Positions 52,636 through 61,532 of a DNA stretch of 64,000 nt are shown in pieces. The stretch is from Phycisphaerae bacterium (lineage in GTDB: Bacteria > Planctomycetota > Phycisphaerae > Phycisphaerales > Phycisphaeraceae), in the NCBI GenBank assembly GCA_030432595.1, contig JAUIGU010000002.1:186001-250000 (forward strand), read 5' to 3'. The notes under the pieces are model-generated. The model saw nothing but the letters and a program-made list of their open reading frames with translations. It had not been told where the DNA came from and searched no databases. Each line of letters begins with the position of its first letter. Within the stretch, counting starts at the first letter, position 1. A program made the translations under genes and the position numbers.

Positions 52636-54356
52636 TCTTTTATCGCGGAGGTCTTGGTGAATCGCCGGGCGACGGCGTCGGCCGCGAGCTTGGGTCGGCG
52701 GTACTCGTCGAGCAGGCCCTTGTTGTTGAACGCACGAGGACGGAACAGGGCCCGCCCGTCGTTGTACGTCCGGCCGTCGCAGAACTGCCAGAGCATCACG
52801 CCATTAATGCGCGGGTCTTCGTCGATCTTTTCGAGCACGGTGACGAGCAGGTCGCGCTGGTAGTCCTCGGTCCAGTGGCCGTGGAGCGCGTCCCGCCAGC
52901 CGTAGATCGCGCCGGCCCCGATCTCGCTGACGATCATCGGCTTGTCGCCGAGCCCGTTCTTCTCGAGGTGTTCGAGCGCGCGGTCGAGCAGCGGCACGAT
53001 CGTGTGCAGCGGGCGCGGGCCTTCTTCCGCGTCGGCGTACCAGCCGGGGTAGACGTTCAGGCAGACGATGTCGACCAGGTCAAGATTCAAATCATCAAAC
53101 GGCTTCATCGACGCGAACGTGACCGGTCGGCTCGCGTCTTCCTCCTTCACCGCCGACACCAACCGTTCGAACACGGGCCGCGAACTCTCTTCGTGCGAGA
53201 AGGCTTCGTTCAGGAACCCCCACATGATCACGCTGGGGTGGTTGAAGCTGCGTTGCACCATGAGGCGGGTCTGCCGTTCGCAACGTTCGACAAACAGCGC
53301 ATCCTCGAAGTGCTCGGGGTGGGCCTGCCAGCCGAGCGATTCTTCGAAGACAAGCATCCCGACCTCGTCACACAGATCGAGGAAGCGCGGGTCCTGCGCG
53401 TAGTGCGCGCCGCGCACGACGTTGCAGCCCAGGCGTTGGAGCCACTGCATGTCCTGCACGAGCTGCGTATCCGGCAGCGCGGGGCCGTATTGCGGGTGGG
53501 CTTCGTGCCTGCAGACGCCGCGCAGCTCGACCGGCTCGCCGTTGATGCGGATCTCCCGGCCGACGACATCGACCTGCCTTAACCCAAAACGGGTTTCGTA
53601 AACATCGTCGCCGAGCGTCAACGCCAACACGTGCAGGTTCGGCGACGCCGGGGACCACGGGCGCGGGTCGGGCACGTCGAGTTCAACGGTGGTGTAGGTG
53701 CTGTCCCAATGCACGCCTGGAAGTGCTTTCGGTGCGACGCCATCGAAGGACGCGGCGAGTTCCGCGTCCTTCGACACCGCGTCGAACGCTTCGAGGTCCA
53801 CCGCGATGCGCCCGGCTTGAGCATCCAACACACGGACCTTTGCCGAACGGATCGCGGGCCCCGGCAGTTCGCGCAGCCAGACCCCGCGGTAAAGCCCGCC
53901 GTACAGATAGAAATCCGCGTACGGCTGGATCAGGTCCGACGACCGCGCGTGAACGACGTTGCTGATCACGACGTCGATGTGTCGGATTTCATCCTTTCTC
54001 GGCGGGACGCGGACTTCCCAGCCGGTGTAAGGCAATTCGTGTTCCGCCAGCCGGTCCCCGTCCACGAACAACGCCGCCCACAAACCCAGGCCGTCAAACC
54101 GCAGCACCGCTTCCGCGCCCGGCGTCACCTTCACGGTGGTCCGATACAAACCGACGCCACGCCGGCCCGCCCACCGCGGGCAAGCGTCGAACACGCCGGG
54201 CACGCTGATCGTGTCGTTCGTCGAGTGGTCGCCGGGCACGACGCGGGCTGCGTCGACGTCGTCGCCGAGGTAAGCAAACGACCATCGGCCGTTGAGGCTG
54301 GCGGTGCGGTCCGACGCGTACCGGGGGTAGGGCATGAGGCTCATGGCCGCCAACAT
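52632..54356 (-). CDS. GH2-family glycosidase (beta-glucuronidase-like)
   Basis: The 574-residue protein has the GH2 order of jelly-roll (VGLYRTTVKVTPGAEAVLRF), immunoglobulin-like domain and TIM barrel. Acid/base Glu384 lies in GFLNEAFSH and nucleophile Glu478 in VSEIGAGA; NGEPVELRGVCRHEAHPQYG is the barrel opening. The length and SEIGAG pattern are closer to beta-glucuronidases than to beta-mannosidases. No signal peptide is seen. It could release glucuronic acid from oligosaccharides and links to the uronate theme of the window. The start is uncertain: 54356, 54344 and 54335 are all in-frame ATGs. Confidence 0.82.
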   Translation of the reverse strand: MLAAMSLMPYPRYASDRTASLNGRWSFAYLGDDVDAARVVPGDHSTNDTISVPGVFDACPRWAGRRGVGLYRTTVKVTPGAEAVLRFDGLGLWAALFVDGDRLAEHELPYTGWEVRVPPRKDEIRHIDVVISNVVHARSSDLIQPYADFYLYGGLYRGVWLRELPGPAIRSAKVRVLDAQAGRIAVDLEAFDAVSKDAELAASFDGVAPKALPGVHWDSTYTTVELDVPDPRPWSPASPNLHVLALTLGDDVYETRFGLRQVDVVGREIRINGEPVELRGVCRHEAHPQYGPALPDTQLVQDMQWLQRLGCNVVRGAHYAQDPRFLDLCDEVGMLVFEESLGWQAHPEHFEDALFVERCERQTRLMVQRSFNHPSVIMWGFLNEAFSHEESSRPVFERLVSAVKEEDASRPVTFASMKPFDDLNLDLVDIVCLNVYPGWYADAEEGPRPLHTIVPLLDRALEHLEKNGLGDKPMIVSEIGAGAIYGWRDALHGHWTEDYQRDLLVTVLEKIDEDPRINGVMLWQFCDGRTYNDGRALFRPRAFNNKGLLDEYRRPKLAADAVARRFTKTSAIKD

Positions 54357-54389
54357 ACCGGCTCATCGCCACACAAAACGATGCGGTGG

Positions 54390-55025
54390 TTAATCGGCTT
54401 TGGCCGCGTCGATCAGTTGCTGAGCGATGGCCCGCGCGTCCTGCGCCGCGCCGTCGTCGCCGAGCACAAGCCGCTGCGAGATCGCGCCCTGGAGCAGGAT
54501 CAGCCACTGCCGCGCGATCGCCGCCGGGTCTTTGAGTTTTGCCCGTTCCGCGAGGGTTTCGAGGATGTCGCCGGCCCGTTCGTAGTGCTCGGCCGCCTGC
54601 GCGTGGATCGGGTCGCCGGGCATCGGGAACTCGGCGCACGCGTTGATGAAGATGCAGCCGTGGAATTGCTCTTGTGTGAAGTAGTCGTGCAGCACGTCGA
54701 ACACCGCGAGCAGTTGGTCGGCCGGGTCGTCGCCGCCGCGTTCCACGATGTGCTGCGTGTAGAACAGCATGTCGATCTGGTCCCGCCGCGCGAGCGCTTC
54801 GACCGCGAGCTGGTCCTTGGACTCGAAGTGGTTGTAGAAAGTGGTCTTGGTGACGCCGACCTCGGCGAGGATGCGGTCCAGCCCGACGGCGTGGAAGCCG
54901 CACTCCATGAACAGGTTCAGCGCCGCGTCGATGAGCCGGTCGCGGGTGGAAGTCCCGCCGGGCCCGAGCCCGAAGAGTTCGACGGCGGTGCGGGGGGTGG
55001 CGGTCATGGTGAGGGTGGAGGTCAT
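54390..55025 (-). CDS. TetR/AcrR-family transcriptional regulator
   Basis: The N-terminal helix-turn-helix is typical (RDRLIDAALNLFMECGFHAV and VTKTTFYNHFESKDQLAVEA), with a helical ligand domain to residue 211. The TFYNHFESK motif is the recognition helix. The ATG at 55025 has GGAG about eight bases upstream. A perfect inverted repeat, CTTGAC-CACGA-GTCAAG (55111-55127), lies between it and the divergent methyltransferase gene, so it probably regulates both. Confidence 0.9.
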   Translation of the reverse strand: MTSTLTMTATPRTAVELFGLGPGGTSTRDRLIDAALNLFMECGFHAVGLDRILAEVGVTKTTFYNHFESKDQLAVEALARRDQIDMLFYTQHIVERGGDDPADQLLAVFDVLHDYFTQEQFHGCIFINACAEFPMPGDPIHAQAAEHYERAGDILETLAERAKLKDPAAIARQWLILLQGAISQRLVLGDDGAAQDARAIAQQLIDAAKAD

Positions 55026-55110
55026 GGTGTCGGCTCCGTGGGGGTAACGCATTGGCCGCCGCTGCGGCCGTCCATACCCCCATGCGAGGTTTACCTCTAG
55101 TCAACCCAAT

Positions 55111-55127
55111 CTTGACCACGAGTCAAG
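55111..55127. promoter_or_regulatory. candidate TetR operator
   Basis: CTTGACCACGAGTCAAG has perfect 6-bp arms around five bases and lies between the divergent TetR (55025) and methyltransferase (55251) genes. A related half-site TAGTCAA lies at 55099-55105. The 225-bp gap holds no gene. Confidence 0.6.
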
Positions 55128-55250
55128 CCCGAAACCCTCAAACCCATCGTATGGTGTGCGTCGTCCGCCGCCGGGCCCGGCGTGTATTGCGGATAACCCT
55201 AATCGCTCCCGAGACCCTTTCCCCCTTTTGCTTTTGCATTGGAGATGCCC

Positions 55251-56381
55251 ATGCCTGCGACCACGACCGACGAGACACAGAACGGCACTGCGACCGCGAC
55301 GCTTGAAAAGAACTTCGACGAGGCCAAGGCCGAGGCCTTCGCCGAACGCTTCATGACCGCCCTGAACGAGTCCGCCCTGGTGGTGATGATCTCGGTGGGC
55401 CACCGGACGGGCCTGTTCGACGCGATGGACAGCCAACCCCCGCTGACCTCGCCCCAACTCGCCGAGAAGGCCGGGCTCAACGAGCGGTACGTCCGCGAGT
55501 GGCTGGGCGCGATGACGACCGGGCGGGTTGTGGAGTATGACCCGAGCAGCCAGACGTACTTGTTGCCCGCCGAACACGCGCGCTGGCTGACCCGGCGGGT
55601 GTCGCCGGAGAACATGGCGGTGACCGCGCAGTGGGTCGCGGTGCTGGCCGGCGTCGAGACCGAGGTGGTCGAGAAGTTCAAGCAGGGCGGCGGCGTGCCG
55701 TACCAGTGCTTCCACCGGTTCCACGAGACCATGGCTGAGGAGAGCGCCCAGACCGTGGCCGCCGCGCTGCACGAGCACATCCTGCCGATGAAGCCGGAGC
55801 TTTCGACGCAGCTCGAAAAGGGCATCGACGTGCTGGACGTGGGCTGCGGGGCCGGGCGTTCGGCGTGTGCACTGGCCGAGGCGTTCCCCAATAGCCGCTT
55901 CACCGGCTACGACCTGTGCGAGGAAGCGATCGCGATGGCGACCGCGGAAGCAAAGAAGCGCGGACTCAGCAACATCACCTTCGAGGCCCGCGACGTCACC
56001 GCGCTCGACGTGGAGGACCGCTTCGACCTCGTCACCGGCTTCGACGTCGTCCACGACCAGAAAGAACCGGCCACCGTGCTGGCCAACATCTACCAGGCGC
56101 TCAAGCCCGGCGCGACGTTCCTCATGCAGGACATCGCCGGCAGCAGCCACCTCGAAAAGAACCTCGACCACCCGCTGGGCACGTTCACCTACACCATCTC
56201 GACCATGCACTGCATGACCGTCTCGCTCGCGCAGGGCGGGCAGGGCCTGGGCACGATGTGGGGCGAAGAGCTGGCCGAGTCGATGCTCAACGACGCGGGC
56301 TTCGAAGGCATCGAGAAGCGCAAGCTGCCGCACGACATCATGAACGTGTACTTCACGATGACCAAACCCGCCCGGAAGTAA
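55251..56381 (+). CDS. class I SAM-dependent methyltransferase with winged-helix N-terminus
   Basis: The 376-residue protein has an N-terminal helical/winged-helix part (LAEKAGLNERYVREWLGAMT), then a Rossmann methyltransferase domain with motif I VLDVGCGAGRSACALAE, FTGYDLCEEAI, VTGFDVVHDQKEP and ALKPGATFLMQDI. The fold resembles small-molecule methyltransferases of the Rv2258c type. The substrate is unknown. It is divergent from the TetR gene and probably under its control. The ATG at 55251 has TTGGAG six bases upstream. Confidence 0.87.
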   Translation: MPATTTDETQNGTATATLEKNFDEAKAEAFAERFMTALNESALVVMISVGHRTGLFDAMDSQPPLTSPQLAEKAGLNERYVREWLGAMTTGRVVEYDPSSQTYLLPAEHARWLTRRVSPENMAVTAQWVAVLAGVETEVVEKFKQGGGVPYQCFHRFHETMAEESAQTVAAALHEHILPMKPELSTQLEKGIDVLDVGCGAGRSACALAEAFPNSRFTGYDLCEEAIAMATAEAKKRGLSNITFEARDVTALDVEDRFDLVTGFDVVHDQKEPATVLANIYQALKPGATFLMQDIAGSSHLEKNLDHPLGTFTYTISTMHCMTVSLAQGGQGLGTMWGEELAESMLNDAGFEGIEKRKLPHDIMNVYFTMTKPARK

Positions 56382-56405
56382 ACAAACTAAAACCCAAAAC
56401 ACAGG

Positions 56406-56438
56406 AAAGCGCGGCGTCGGAAACGATGCCGCGTTTCT
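56406..56438. terminator. bidirectional hairpin between convergent genes
   Basis: AAAGCGCGGCGTC (56406-56418) pairs with GATGCCGCGTTT (56425-56436) around a GAAAC loop and is followed by CTTATTTCCTTC on the plus strand. It lies between the methyltransferase (plus) and acyltransferase (minus) stops, 84 bp apart. It likely ends both transcripts. Confidence 0.7.
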
Positions 56439-56465
56439 TATTTCCTTCTTTCGGGGAATTGCGGG

Positions 56466-57317
56466 CTACGCCGTCTTGGCGTCGAACTTGAGGTTGGCCT
56501 CGGCCTTGCGGTCCTTGAGCACCTTCGCGGGCACGCCGCCGGCGATGGTGAACGCCGGGACCGACTTGGTGACCACCGCCCCGGCCGCCACCACGCTGTC
56601 GCGCCCGACGGTGACGCCGTCGAGCACGGTCACGTTCGCGCCGACCCAGACGTGGTCTTCGAGCGTGACGCCGCCCTTCTCGAACATCGGCTGGTCGAGG
56701 ATGGGCATGTCTACGCGGTCGGTGCCGTGGTTGCCGCCGGCGATCATGTAGCAGTGCCCGGCGATCAGCACCTTGGTCCCGATACGGAACTCGGTCTCGC
56801 TGATGAGCGTGCAGTTGCACGAGATGTTCACGCGCTCGGCGAGCACGAACTTCCCGCTGTTGGGCCCCATGGATTTGCACGACAGCACGGTGTTGCGCCC
56901 GATGACCGTGTCGGCCCCGAGGTTGATCGCGACGTCCTGAAACCCCTTGGCGTCGAGCACCGCGTGGTCGTCGATCACGACGTTGTCGCCCAGACGGATG
57001 CGGTGCGGGTGGCGGATTGTCACGCCACGACCGATCACGACGTTGCGTCCAACGTGCCCGAGGAACGTCTTCCACAGCTTGCGCCGAAGCAGGATGCCCA
57101 ACGCCCCCGGTAGGTTTTGCGTGCAGAGCATCACGAGCTCGAACCACATCAACCCCAGCAGCGACTTCCGCCCCAGCACCAGCAGCATGTACTTCGTAAG
57201 CGCGGACGTGTTCTCGTCCTTGAGCATCGCACGCAGCTCGGAGTCGGCGTCGACTTCGGTGCGCTGCGGCCCTTGCGGGTTGGACGCGGTGTCGGGTTCG
57301 GTGCGTTGGCTGGTCAT
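56466..57317 (-). CDS. hexapeptide-repeat acyltransferase (left-handed beta-helix)
   Basis: The 283-residue product has an N-terminal helix region with a hydrophobic stretch (MLLVLGRKSLLGLMWFELVM) and a C-terminal left-handed beta-helix made of hexapeptide repeats (IGRGVTIRHPHRIRLGDNVV, VIGRNTVLSC, VWVGANVTVLDGVTVG), with the probable catalytic His in IAGGNHGTDR. Such enzymes acetylate sugars or lipids. It is the last gene of the minus-strand group that also contains glycosyltransferases, which fits modification of an envelope glycan. The start at 57317 is the first ATG before the polar N-terminus. Confidence 0.82.
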   Translation of the reverse strand: MTSQRTEPDTASNPQGPQRTEVDADSELRAMLKDENTSALTKYMLLVLGRKSLLGLMWFELVMLCTQNLPGALGILLRRKLWKTFLGHVGRNVVIGRGVTIRHPHRIRLGDNVVIDDHAVLDAKGFQDVAINLGADTVIGRNTVLSCKSMGPNSGKFVLAERVNISCNCTLISETEFRIGTKVLIAGHCYMIAGGNHGTDRVDMPILDQPMFEKGGVTLEDHVWVGANVTVLDGVTVGRDSVVAAGAVVTKSVPAFTIAGGVPAKVLKDRKAEANLKFDAKTA

Positions 57318-57499
57318 CGTGAGACGGGTTTGGGGACTGGGGCTTGGTGTTTGGGCGGCGACGCTTCGTCTGAGTACTTTCGGCGGACACGGGCGGGGAA
57401 ACGAGCGACACCCTAGCCGGTGCCCGATGTTTCCCAGACCCCAATCCTCAAGCCCCAGACCCTCGCCCCGACGCCCCTGTGCGACGGCAACGCCGAAGA

Positions 57500-58615
57500 T
57501 CACGCCGCGGCGGGCTGCGCTTGCGGCGCAGGCTCGGCCATCCGTGTTTCGTTGGGTAAACCTCGCACCGCCGCGTCGAACGCGGCGCGGTCGACCGGCG
57601 GGCCGATCAAGCCCTGCTCGTGGTACCACTGCGCGGTGCGGTACACGCCCTCGGCCATGCTGATGCGCGGCTGAAAACCCAGCACCCGCTTGGCCTTGGC
57701 GTTGTTGAACGCGCGGGCCTTGATGTAGAACTCGCAGCGGCGGACGTGCAGCGGCGGGTCGATCTTCAGCGGCTTGCACAGCGTCTCGCACACCTTCGCG
57801 GCAGCCAGCAGCGGGCCCAGCGGCCAGTGCACCTTCGGCGGTTGCCCCCCGACGGCGGCGGCCACCAACTTCACAAAATGATTCAGGCTGACCCAGCCGT
57901 CGCCGCAGAGGATGACCAGCTCGCCCAGCGCGTCGGGGTGGGCGCCGCAGAGGATGATGCCATCGACGAGGTCGTCGATGTAGGTGAACTGGTAGGTCAC
58001 TTCGCCGCTGCCGAACATCGGGAACCGGCCCTTTTGCACGCCGCGGAAGACCTTGAGGAAGCGCAGGTCGCCGGGGCCGTACATCCCGGCGGGCCGGAAG
58101 ATGACGCCGGGGAAGCCGTCGGCGATGGCCTCCTGCATCTTCTTTTCGCCGGCGAGCTTGGTGTCCTGGTAGATGTCGCCGGGGTTGTAGGGCGCGGTCT
58201 CGTCGGAGGGGATTTTCGAGACGTGGCCGTGGACGCCGACGGTGGAGCAGTGGACGGTGCGCGGCACGCCATGGTGCTTCGCGGCGGCGATCACGTTCTC
58301 GACGCCGGCGACGTTGACGTCGTGATAGTACGAGTCCGGGTGGCCGGCGGTGCGGAAGACGGCGGCGATGTGCTGGATGAGTTCGACGCCCTCGGCGGCG
58401 CGTTGGAGGTCGTCGAGGCTGCGGATATCGCCGGGCACGAGCTCGATGCCCTGCGCGGCGAGCTGTTGCGCGGGGCCGGCCTGCGGGTCACGGACCAAGG
58501 CGCGGACGGCGTAACCGCGCTCCTGCATGGCGCGGGCGAGGGCCCCGCCGGTGAAGCCGGTCGCGCCGGTGACGAGGGCCTTGGTGCCGGGCGTGATGGG
58601 GGCGTCGGGACTCAT
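57500..58615 (-). CDS. NAD-dependent epimerase/dehydratase (extended SDR)
   Basis: A 371-residue extended short-chain dehydrogenase. The NAD motif is LVTGATGFTGGAL (TGxxGxxG) and the catalytic Tyr-Lys pair is in DIYQDTKLAGEK. It resembles nucleotide-sugar epimerases and 3-beta-hydroxysteroid dehydrogenase-like proteins (CSTVGVHGHV, FRPAGMYGPGD). It overlaps the stop of the upstream glycosyltransferase gene by four bases, so the two are translationally coupled. The substrate is not known, though a sugar-nucleotide is likely. Confidence 0.84.
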   Translation of the reverse strand: MSPDAPITPGTKALVTGATGFTGGALARAMQERGYAVRALVRDPQAGPAQQLAAQGIELVPGDIRSLDDLQRAAEGVELIQHIAAVFRTAGHPDSYYHDVNVAGVENVIAAAKHHGVPRTVHCSTVGVHGHVSKIPSDETAPYNPGDIYQDTKLAGEKKMQEAIADGFPGVIFRPAGMYGPGDLRFLKVFRGVQKGRFPMFGSGEVTYQFTYIDDLVDGIILCGAHPDALGELVILCGDGWVSLNHFVKLVAAAVGGQPPKVHWPLGPLLAAAKVCETLCKPLKIDPPLHVRRCEFYIKARAFNNAKAKRVLGFQPRISMAEGVYRTAQWYHEQGLIGPPVDRAAFDAAVRGLPNETRMAEPAPQAQPAAA

Positions 58616-59895
58616 GCGGCGGAGGAATTGGTGGTCTGCGTGCCACGGACTTCAGTCCGTGCGTTTTCGGGAACGCCTCGGGTGGGCGGCACGGACTGAA
58701 AGTCCGTGGCACCCCCGGGGGCGGCGCTCAACCCAAACTCCGCCGCGACGTAATCGTAGAGCGCATCCACGCGGCGGCGGTGGGCGGCGTAGGTGTGATT
58801 CGCTTCGATGAACGCCCGGCCGGCGAGCCCAAGCTGTTCGCGGCGCTGCGGGTCGGCGGCGAGTTGGGCGATCGCGTCACCGAAGCCCTGCGGGTCGGCG
58901 GGGGCGAGCTCGCACACGCGGCCGTCCACGATCTGCGAATGCGTCGGCAGGTCGGTGAGCAGCACAGCCTTGCCCGAGTGCATGTAGGGGAAGATCTTCT
59001 GCGGCGTGTTGATGCCCTTGATGCGCGGCGCGGTGAGGATGTCCGCCTCGGCGAGCAGCTCGTCGAGCTGGTCCGCCGGCCAACGCCCGAGGAAGTGTGT
59101 GCGGTCGGCGACGTTCAGGTCGCGCGACTTCTGCGTGTAGGTCTCGATGTCGGCGTCGTTGCCGCCGGCGATGACGAGCTCGACGTCGGCGTCCTTCGAA
59201 CGCGCGTGGGCGAAGCCTTCGAGCAGCAGGTCGACGCCCTGGTACTTCTCGAAGTTGCCGACGTACATGAGGATCGGGCGATCCGCGGGCAGGTCAAGCT
59301 TCTCGCGAAGGAAGCCGGTGGGCTCACGATTCGGATCGGCGAGCTGTGAGATGTCGTGCAAGGTCTCAATGTGTTTCGCGCCGTGCTTCCGCGCCAGGTC
59401 CGCCAGCGCGTGGCACACCGGCGCGCACGCGAGCGCGCCTTGGACCGCCTTCTTTTCACAGACGTTGAAGAACCCGGCGAAGGGTTTGAGCTTCGCCTTC
59501 TTCTCGACCATCTGCTGGGCGATCGAGCTGTCCATATCGTAGACATAGGGGATACCGGCGGTCGCCTTGAAGTAGCGGGCCATGAAGACCGCTTCTTCGC
59601 CGGCGTGGATCACGTCGGGCTTGACGTCCTTCACGAGCTTACGGGCGAGCTTGAACAGCAGCCGGTCGGCCTTGAGCTTTTTTCCGGAGAACCCCGGGCC
59701 GATGTCCTTGAGCGTCGGCGGCGCGTCGATGCGGTGTAACGTGACGTTGGGGTAGGTGCGATCGACGCCTTCGTGGTACACGGCCGCGTGGACCTCGTCG
59801 CCGCGCTCAGACAGCGCGCGCAGCAAAATGTCCAGGTCGATCGGGGTGCCGCGATCGACATAGAAGGCGTGCGGCGCGATGACCAGGATTTTCAC
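58612..59895 (-). CDS. glycosyltransferase family 4 with repeat-encoded tail
   Basis: The protein (427 aa) has a GT-B fold: an N-terminal domain (MKILVIAPHAFYVDRGTPID) and a donor-binding domain with ILMYVGNFEKYQGVDLLLEG, FLGRWPADQLDELLAEADIL and the ExxxxxE-like end (YMHSGKAVLLTDLP). It should add a sugar to an envelope glycan. The last about 30 residues, from TDFQSVPP to RTEVRGT, are encoded by the nested palindrome at 58640-58714 and are not part of the fold. The stop overlaps the start of the epimerase gene by four bases. Confidence 0.85.
   Translation of the reverse strand: MKILVIAPHAFYVDRGTPIDLDILLRALSERGDEVHAAVYHEGVDRTYPNVTLHRIDAPPTLKDIGPGFSGKKLKADRLLFKLARKLVKDVKPDVIHAGEEAVFMARYFKATAGIPYVYDMDSSIAQQMVEKKAKLKPFAGFFNVCEKKAVQGALACAPVCHALADLARKHGAKHIETLHDISQLADPNREPTGFLREKLDLPADRPILMYVGNFEKYQGVDLLLEGFAHARSKDADVELVIAGGNDADIETYTQKSRDLNVADRTHFLGRWPADQLDELLAEADILTAPRIKGINTPQKIFPYMHSGKAVLLTDLPTHSQIVDGRVCELAPADPQGFGDAIAQLAADPQRREQLGLAGRAFIEANHTYAAHRRRVDALYDYVAAEFGLSAAPGGATDFQSVPPTRGVPENARTEVRGTQTTNSSAA
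58640..58714. repeat. nested palindrome repeat, copy 3 (GGACT core), inside a coding sequence
   Basis: GTGCCACGGACTTCAGTCC (from 58640) faces GCACGGACTGAAAGTCCGTG (from 58689) and ends CACCC at 58714. The second arm carries one extra A compared with copy 1. The whole element lies within the 3' end of the GT4 gene and is translated. Confidence 0.85.
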
Positions 59896-59943
59896 GATTC
59901 TTTTCCCCTGTCGGTCAACTTCGAAGCCCGGCCCACGGTCGGC

Positions 59944-61452
59944 TCAGGCGGCGGCCTCGGCAGACGAACCGGTCGACTGCCGCGGCACCGGCGCACCCGA
60001 GGGAACGGCCGGGAGTTCGAGGACGTCCCGCAGCGCGTCGGCGGCCTCGGCGGCGACGCGCGGGTCGGCGCCCCAATCGGTCCGCCGATGGATCATATCG
60101 TCGAGATACACCACCGATTCGAGGCGGGCGACGCGTCGGAGTTCGTCCGGACGGTCGAGGTTCGGCCGATAATCCGCAAAGTCGAGCGCACTTTCGGCTT
60201 CGGGCCGGGCGGCGGCCTCACGGTAATCGCGGAGCTTGCGCCCGAACACGCGGCGCAGCGTCTGCTCGGCGACCAGGCGGGCGGTCGTGTACTTCACGCC
60301 CGATACGCTGAACAGCCCGACGGGACCATCGGCTCGGCCGTGGTCGATCCAGACCGGACGGTGGGCCGTGTGCTCGGTGCCCGGTTCCTCGGCGGGCAGC
60401 AGGCCGCAGTAGACCCGCAGGACATGCGACCGGTCCAGCGTCAGGCCGGGCACGGCGGCGTTGAGGTCGTCGAGGAACGTGTTGATCTGCGCGTCACTGG
60501 GCTGCGGGTCGTCGAGCGGCGCGTCCTGGGGCCAGGGCGCATGGAACGTGCCCGCGAGGATGCGCGGCGTGCCGTCGACGGTCCAGGGCAGGACGAAATA
60601 CGTCCGGGCGTCGTCCTGCTTCGGCTCGACGGCCACGGCACACGACGACAGCGGCTCGTGATCGATCAGCAGGTTGAACGCCACCGACGGGCGGAACAGC
60701 TCGGTATGCGCGCGGTCGGTGTGCTCGGCGAAGGCGGCGCAGCGCGGGCCTGCGGCGTTGACGACAACGGGCGCGTTGAACGTCTGCGTGTCGCCGGTGA
60801 CGGTGTCGGTCGCTTCGATGCCGCTGGCCCGGCCGCCGTGGGTGTTGACGGTTTCCGCGCGGACGTAGTTGAGCGCGATCGCGCCGGCGTTGGTCGCCCA
60901 GCGGAGAATCTCGATCATCAGGCGTTGATGGTTGAGCATCACGCCGTCGTACCAGCGTCCGGCGCCGCAAAGGCCGGAGGGGTCGACGCGTTGGAACAAA
61001 TCATGCGTCGCGGTGCTGTCGATCAGGTGGCCGTGGGGCAGGTGACGGTCGGCCCGGACGCCGGCGTTGCGCCGCCAGGACAGCAGGTCGTTGAGGCGCA
61101 GCGCCGTGCCGAAGGTGGATCGCCGTTTGAGCCCGCGGTTGTAGAGCGGCATGAGGCAGGGCAGCACGCCCACCAGGTCGGGGAAGTGCCGGAGGAACCA
61201 CCGCCGCTCGCCGACGCTCTCGAAGAACCGCCGCAGGTCCATGCTCTGGAGGTAGCGGAGCCCGCCGTGCACGATGCGCAGGGCGTTCCAACTGGTTCCG
61301 GCGTTGAAGTCGTGGCGCTCGACGAGCAACGCGCGATAGCCCCGCCGCGCCGCTTCGAGCGTGAGTGTGATGCCATACACCCCACCGCCGACGACGATGA
61401 CGTCGTACTCTCGGCCTTCGGCGGCGCGCGGGTTGCGGGTCAGGTCGGGCAT
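59944..61452 (-). CDS. FAD-dependent glycerol-3-phosphate dehydrogenase-like oxidoreductase
   Basis: The 502-residue protein has the FAD Rossmann motif VIVVGGGVYGITLTLEAARR at residues 18-37, LVERHDFNAGTSWNA and RIVHGGLRYL after it, and a GlpD-like substrate domain (YDGVMLNHQRLMIEILRWA, VVNAAGPRC, VFSVSGVKYTT-like VSGVKYTTARLV). It likely oxidises glycerol 3-phosphate or a related hydroxyacid and feeds electrons to the quinone pool. The ATG at 61452 precedes the FAD motif directly; a longer open frame upstream is not coding. It is one of a run of minus-strand genes with glycosyltransferases. Confidence 0.84.
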   Translation of the reverse strand: MPDLTRNPRAAEGREYDVIVVGGGVYGITLTLEAARRGYRALLVERHDFNAGTSWNALRIVHGGLRYLQSMDLRRFFESVGERRWFLRHFPDLVGVLPCLMPLYNRGLKRRSTFGTALRLNDLLSWRRNAGVRADRHLPHGHLIDSTATHDLFQRVDPSGLCGAGRWYDGVMLNHQRLMIEILRWATNAGAIALNYVRAETVNTHGGRASGIEATDTVTGDTQTFNAPVVVNAAGPRCAAFAEHTDRAHTELFRPSVAFNLLIDHEPLSSCAVAVEPKQDDARTYFVLPWTVDGTPRILAGTFHAPWPQDAPLDDPQPSDAQINTFLDDLNAAVPGLTLDRSHVLRVYCGLLPAEEPGTEHTAHRPVWIDHGRADGPVGLFSVSGVKYTTARLVAEQTLRRVFGRKLRDYREAAARPEAESALDFADYRPNLDRPDELRRVARLESVVYLDDMIHRRTDWGADPRVAAEAADALRDVLELPAVPSGAPVPRQSTGSSAEAAA

Positions 61453-61532
61453 TGGTTTCGGGGTACAGGTAACAGGGACCGGGGATCCGTCCACGGAACA
61501 CGTGCGTCGCCTCGACGCGGATTTAACGCGTA

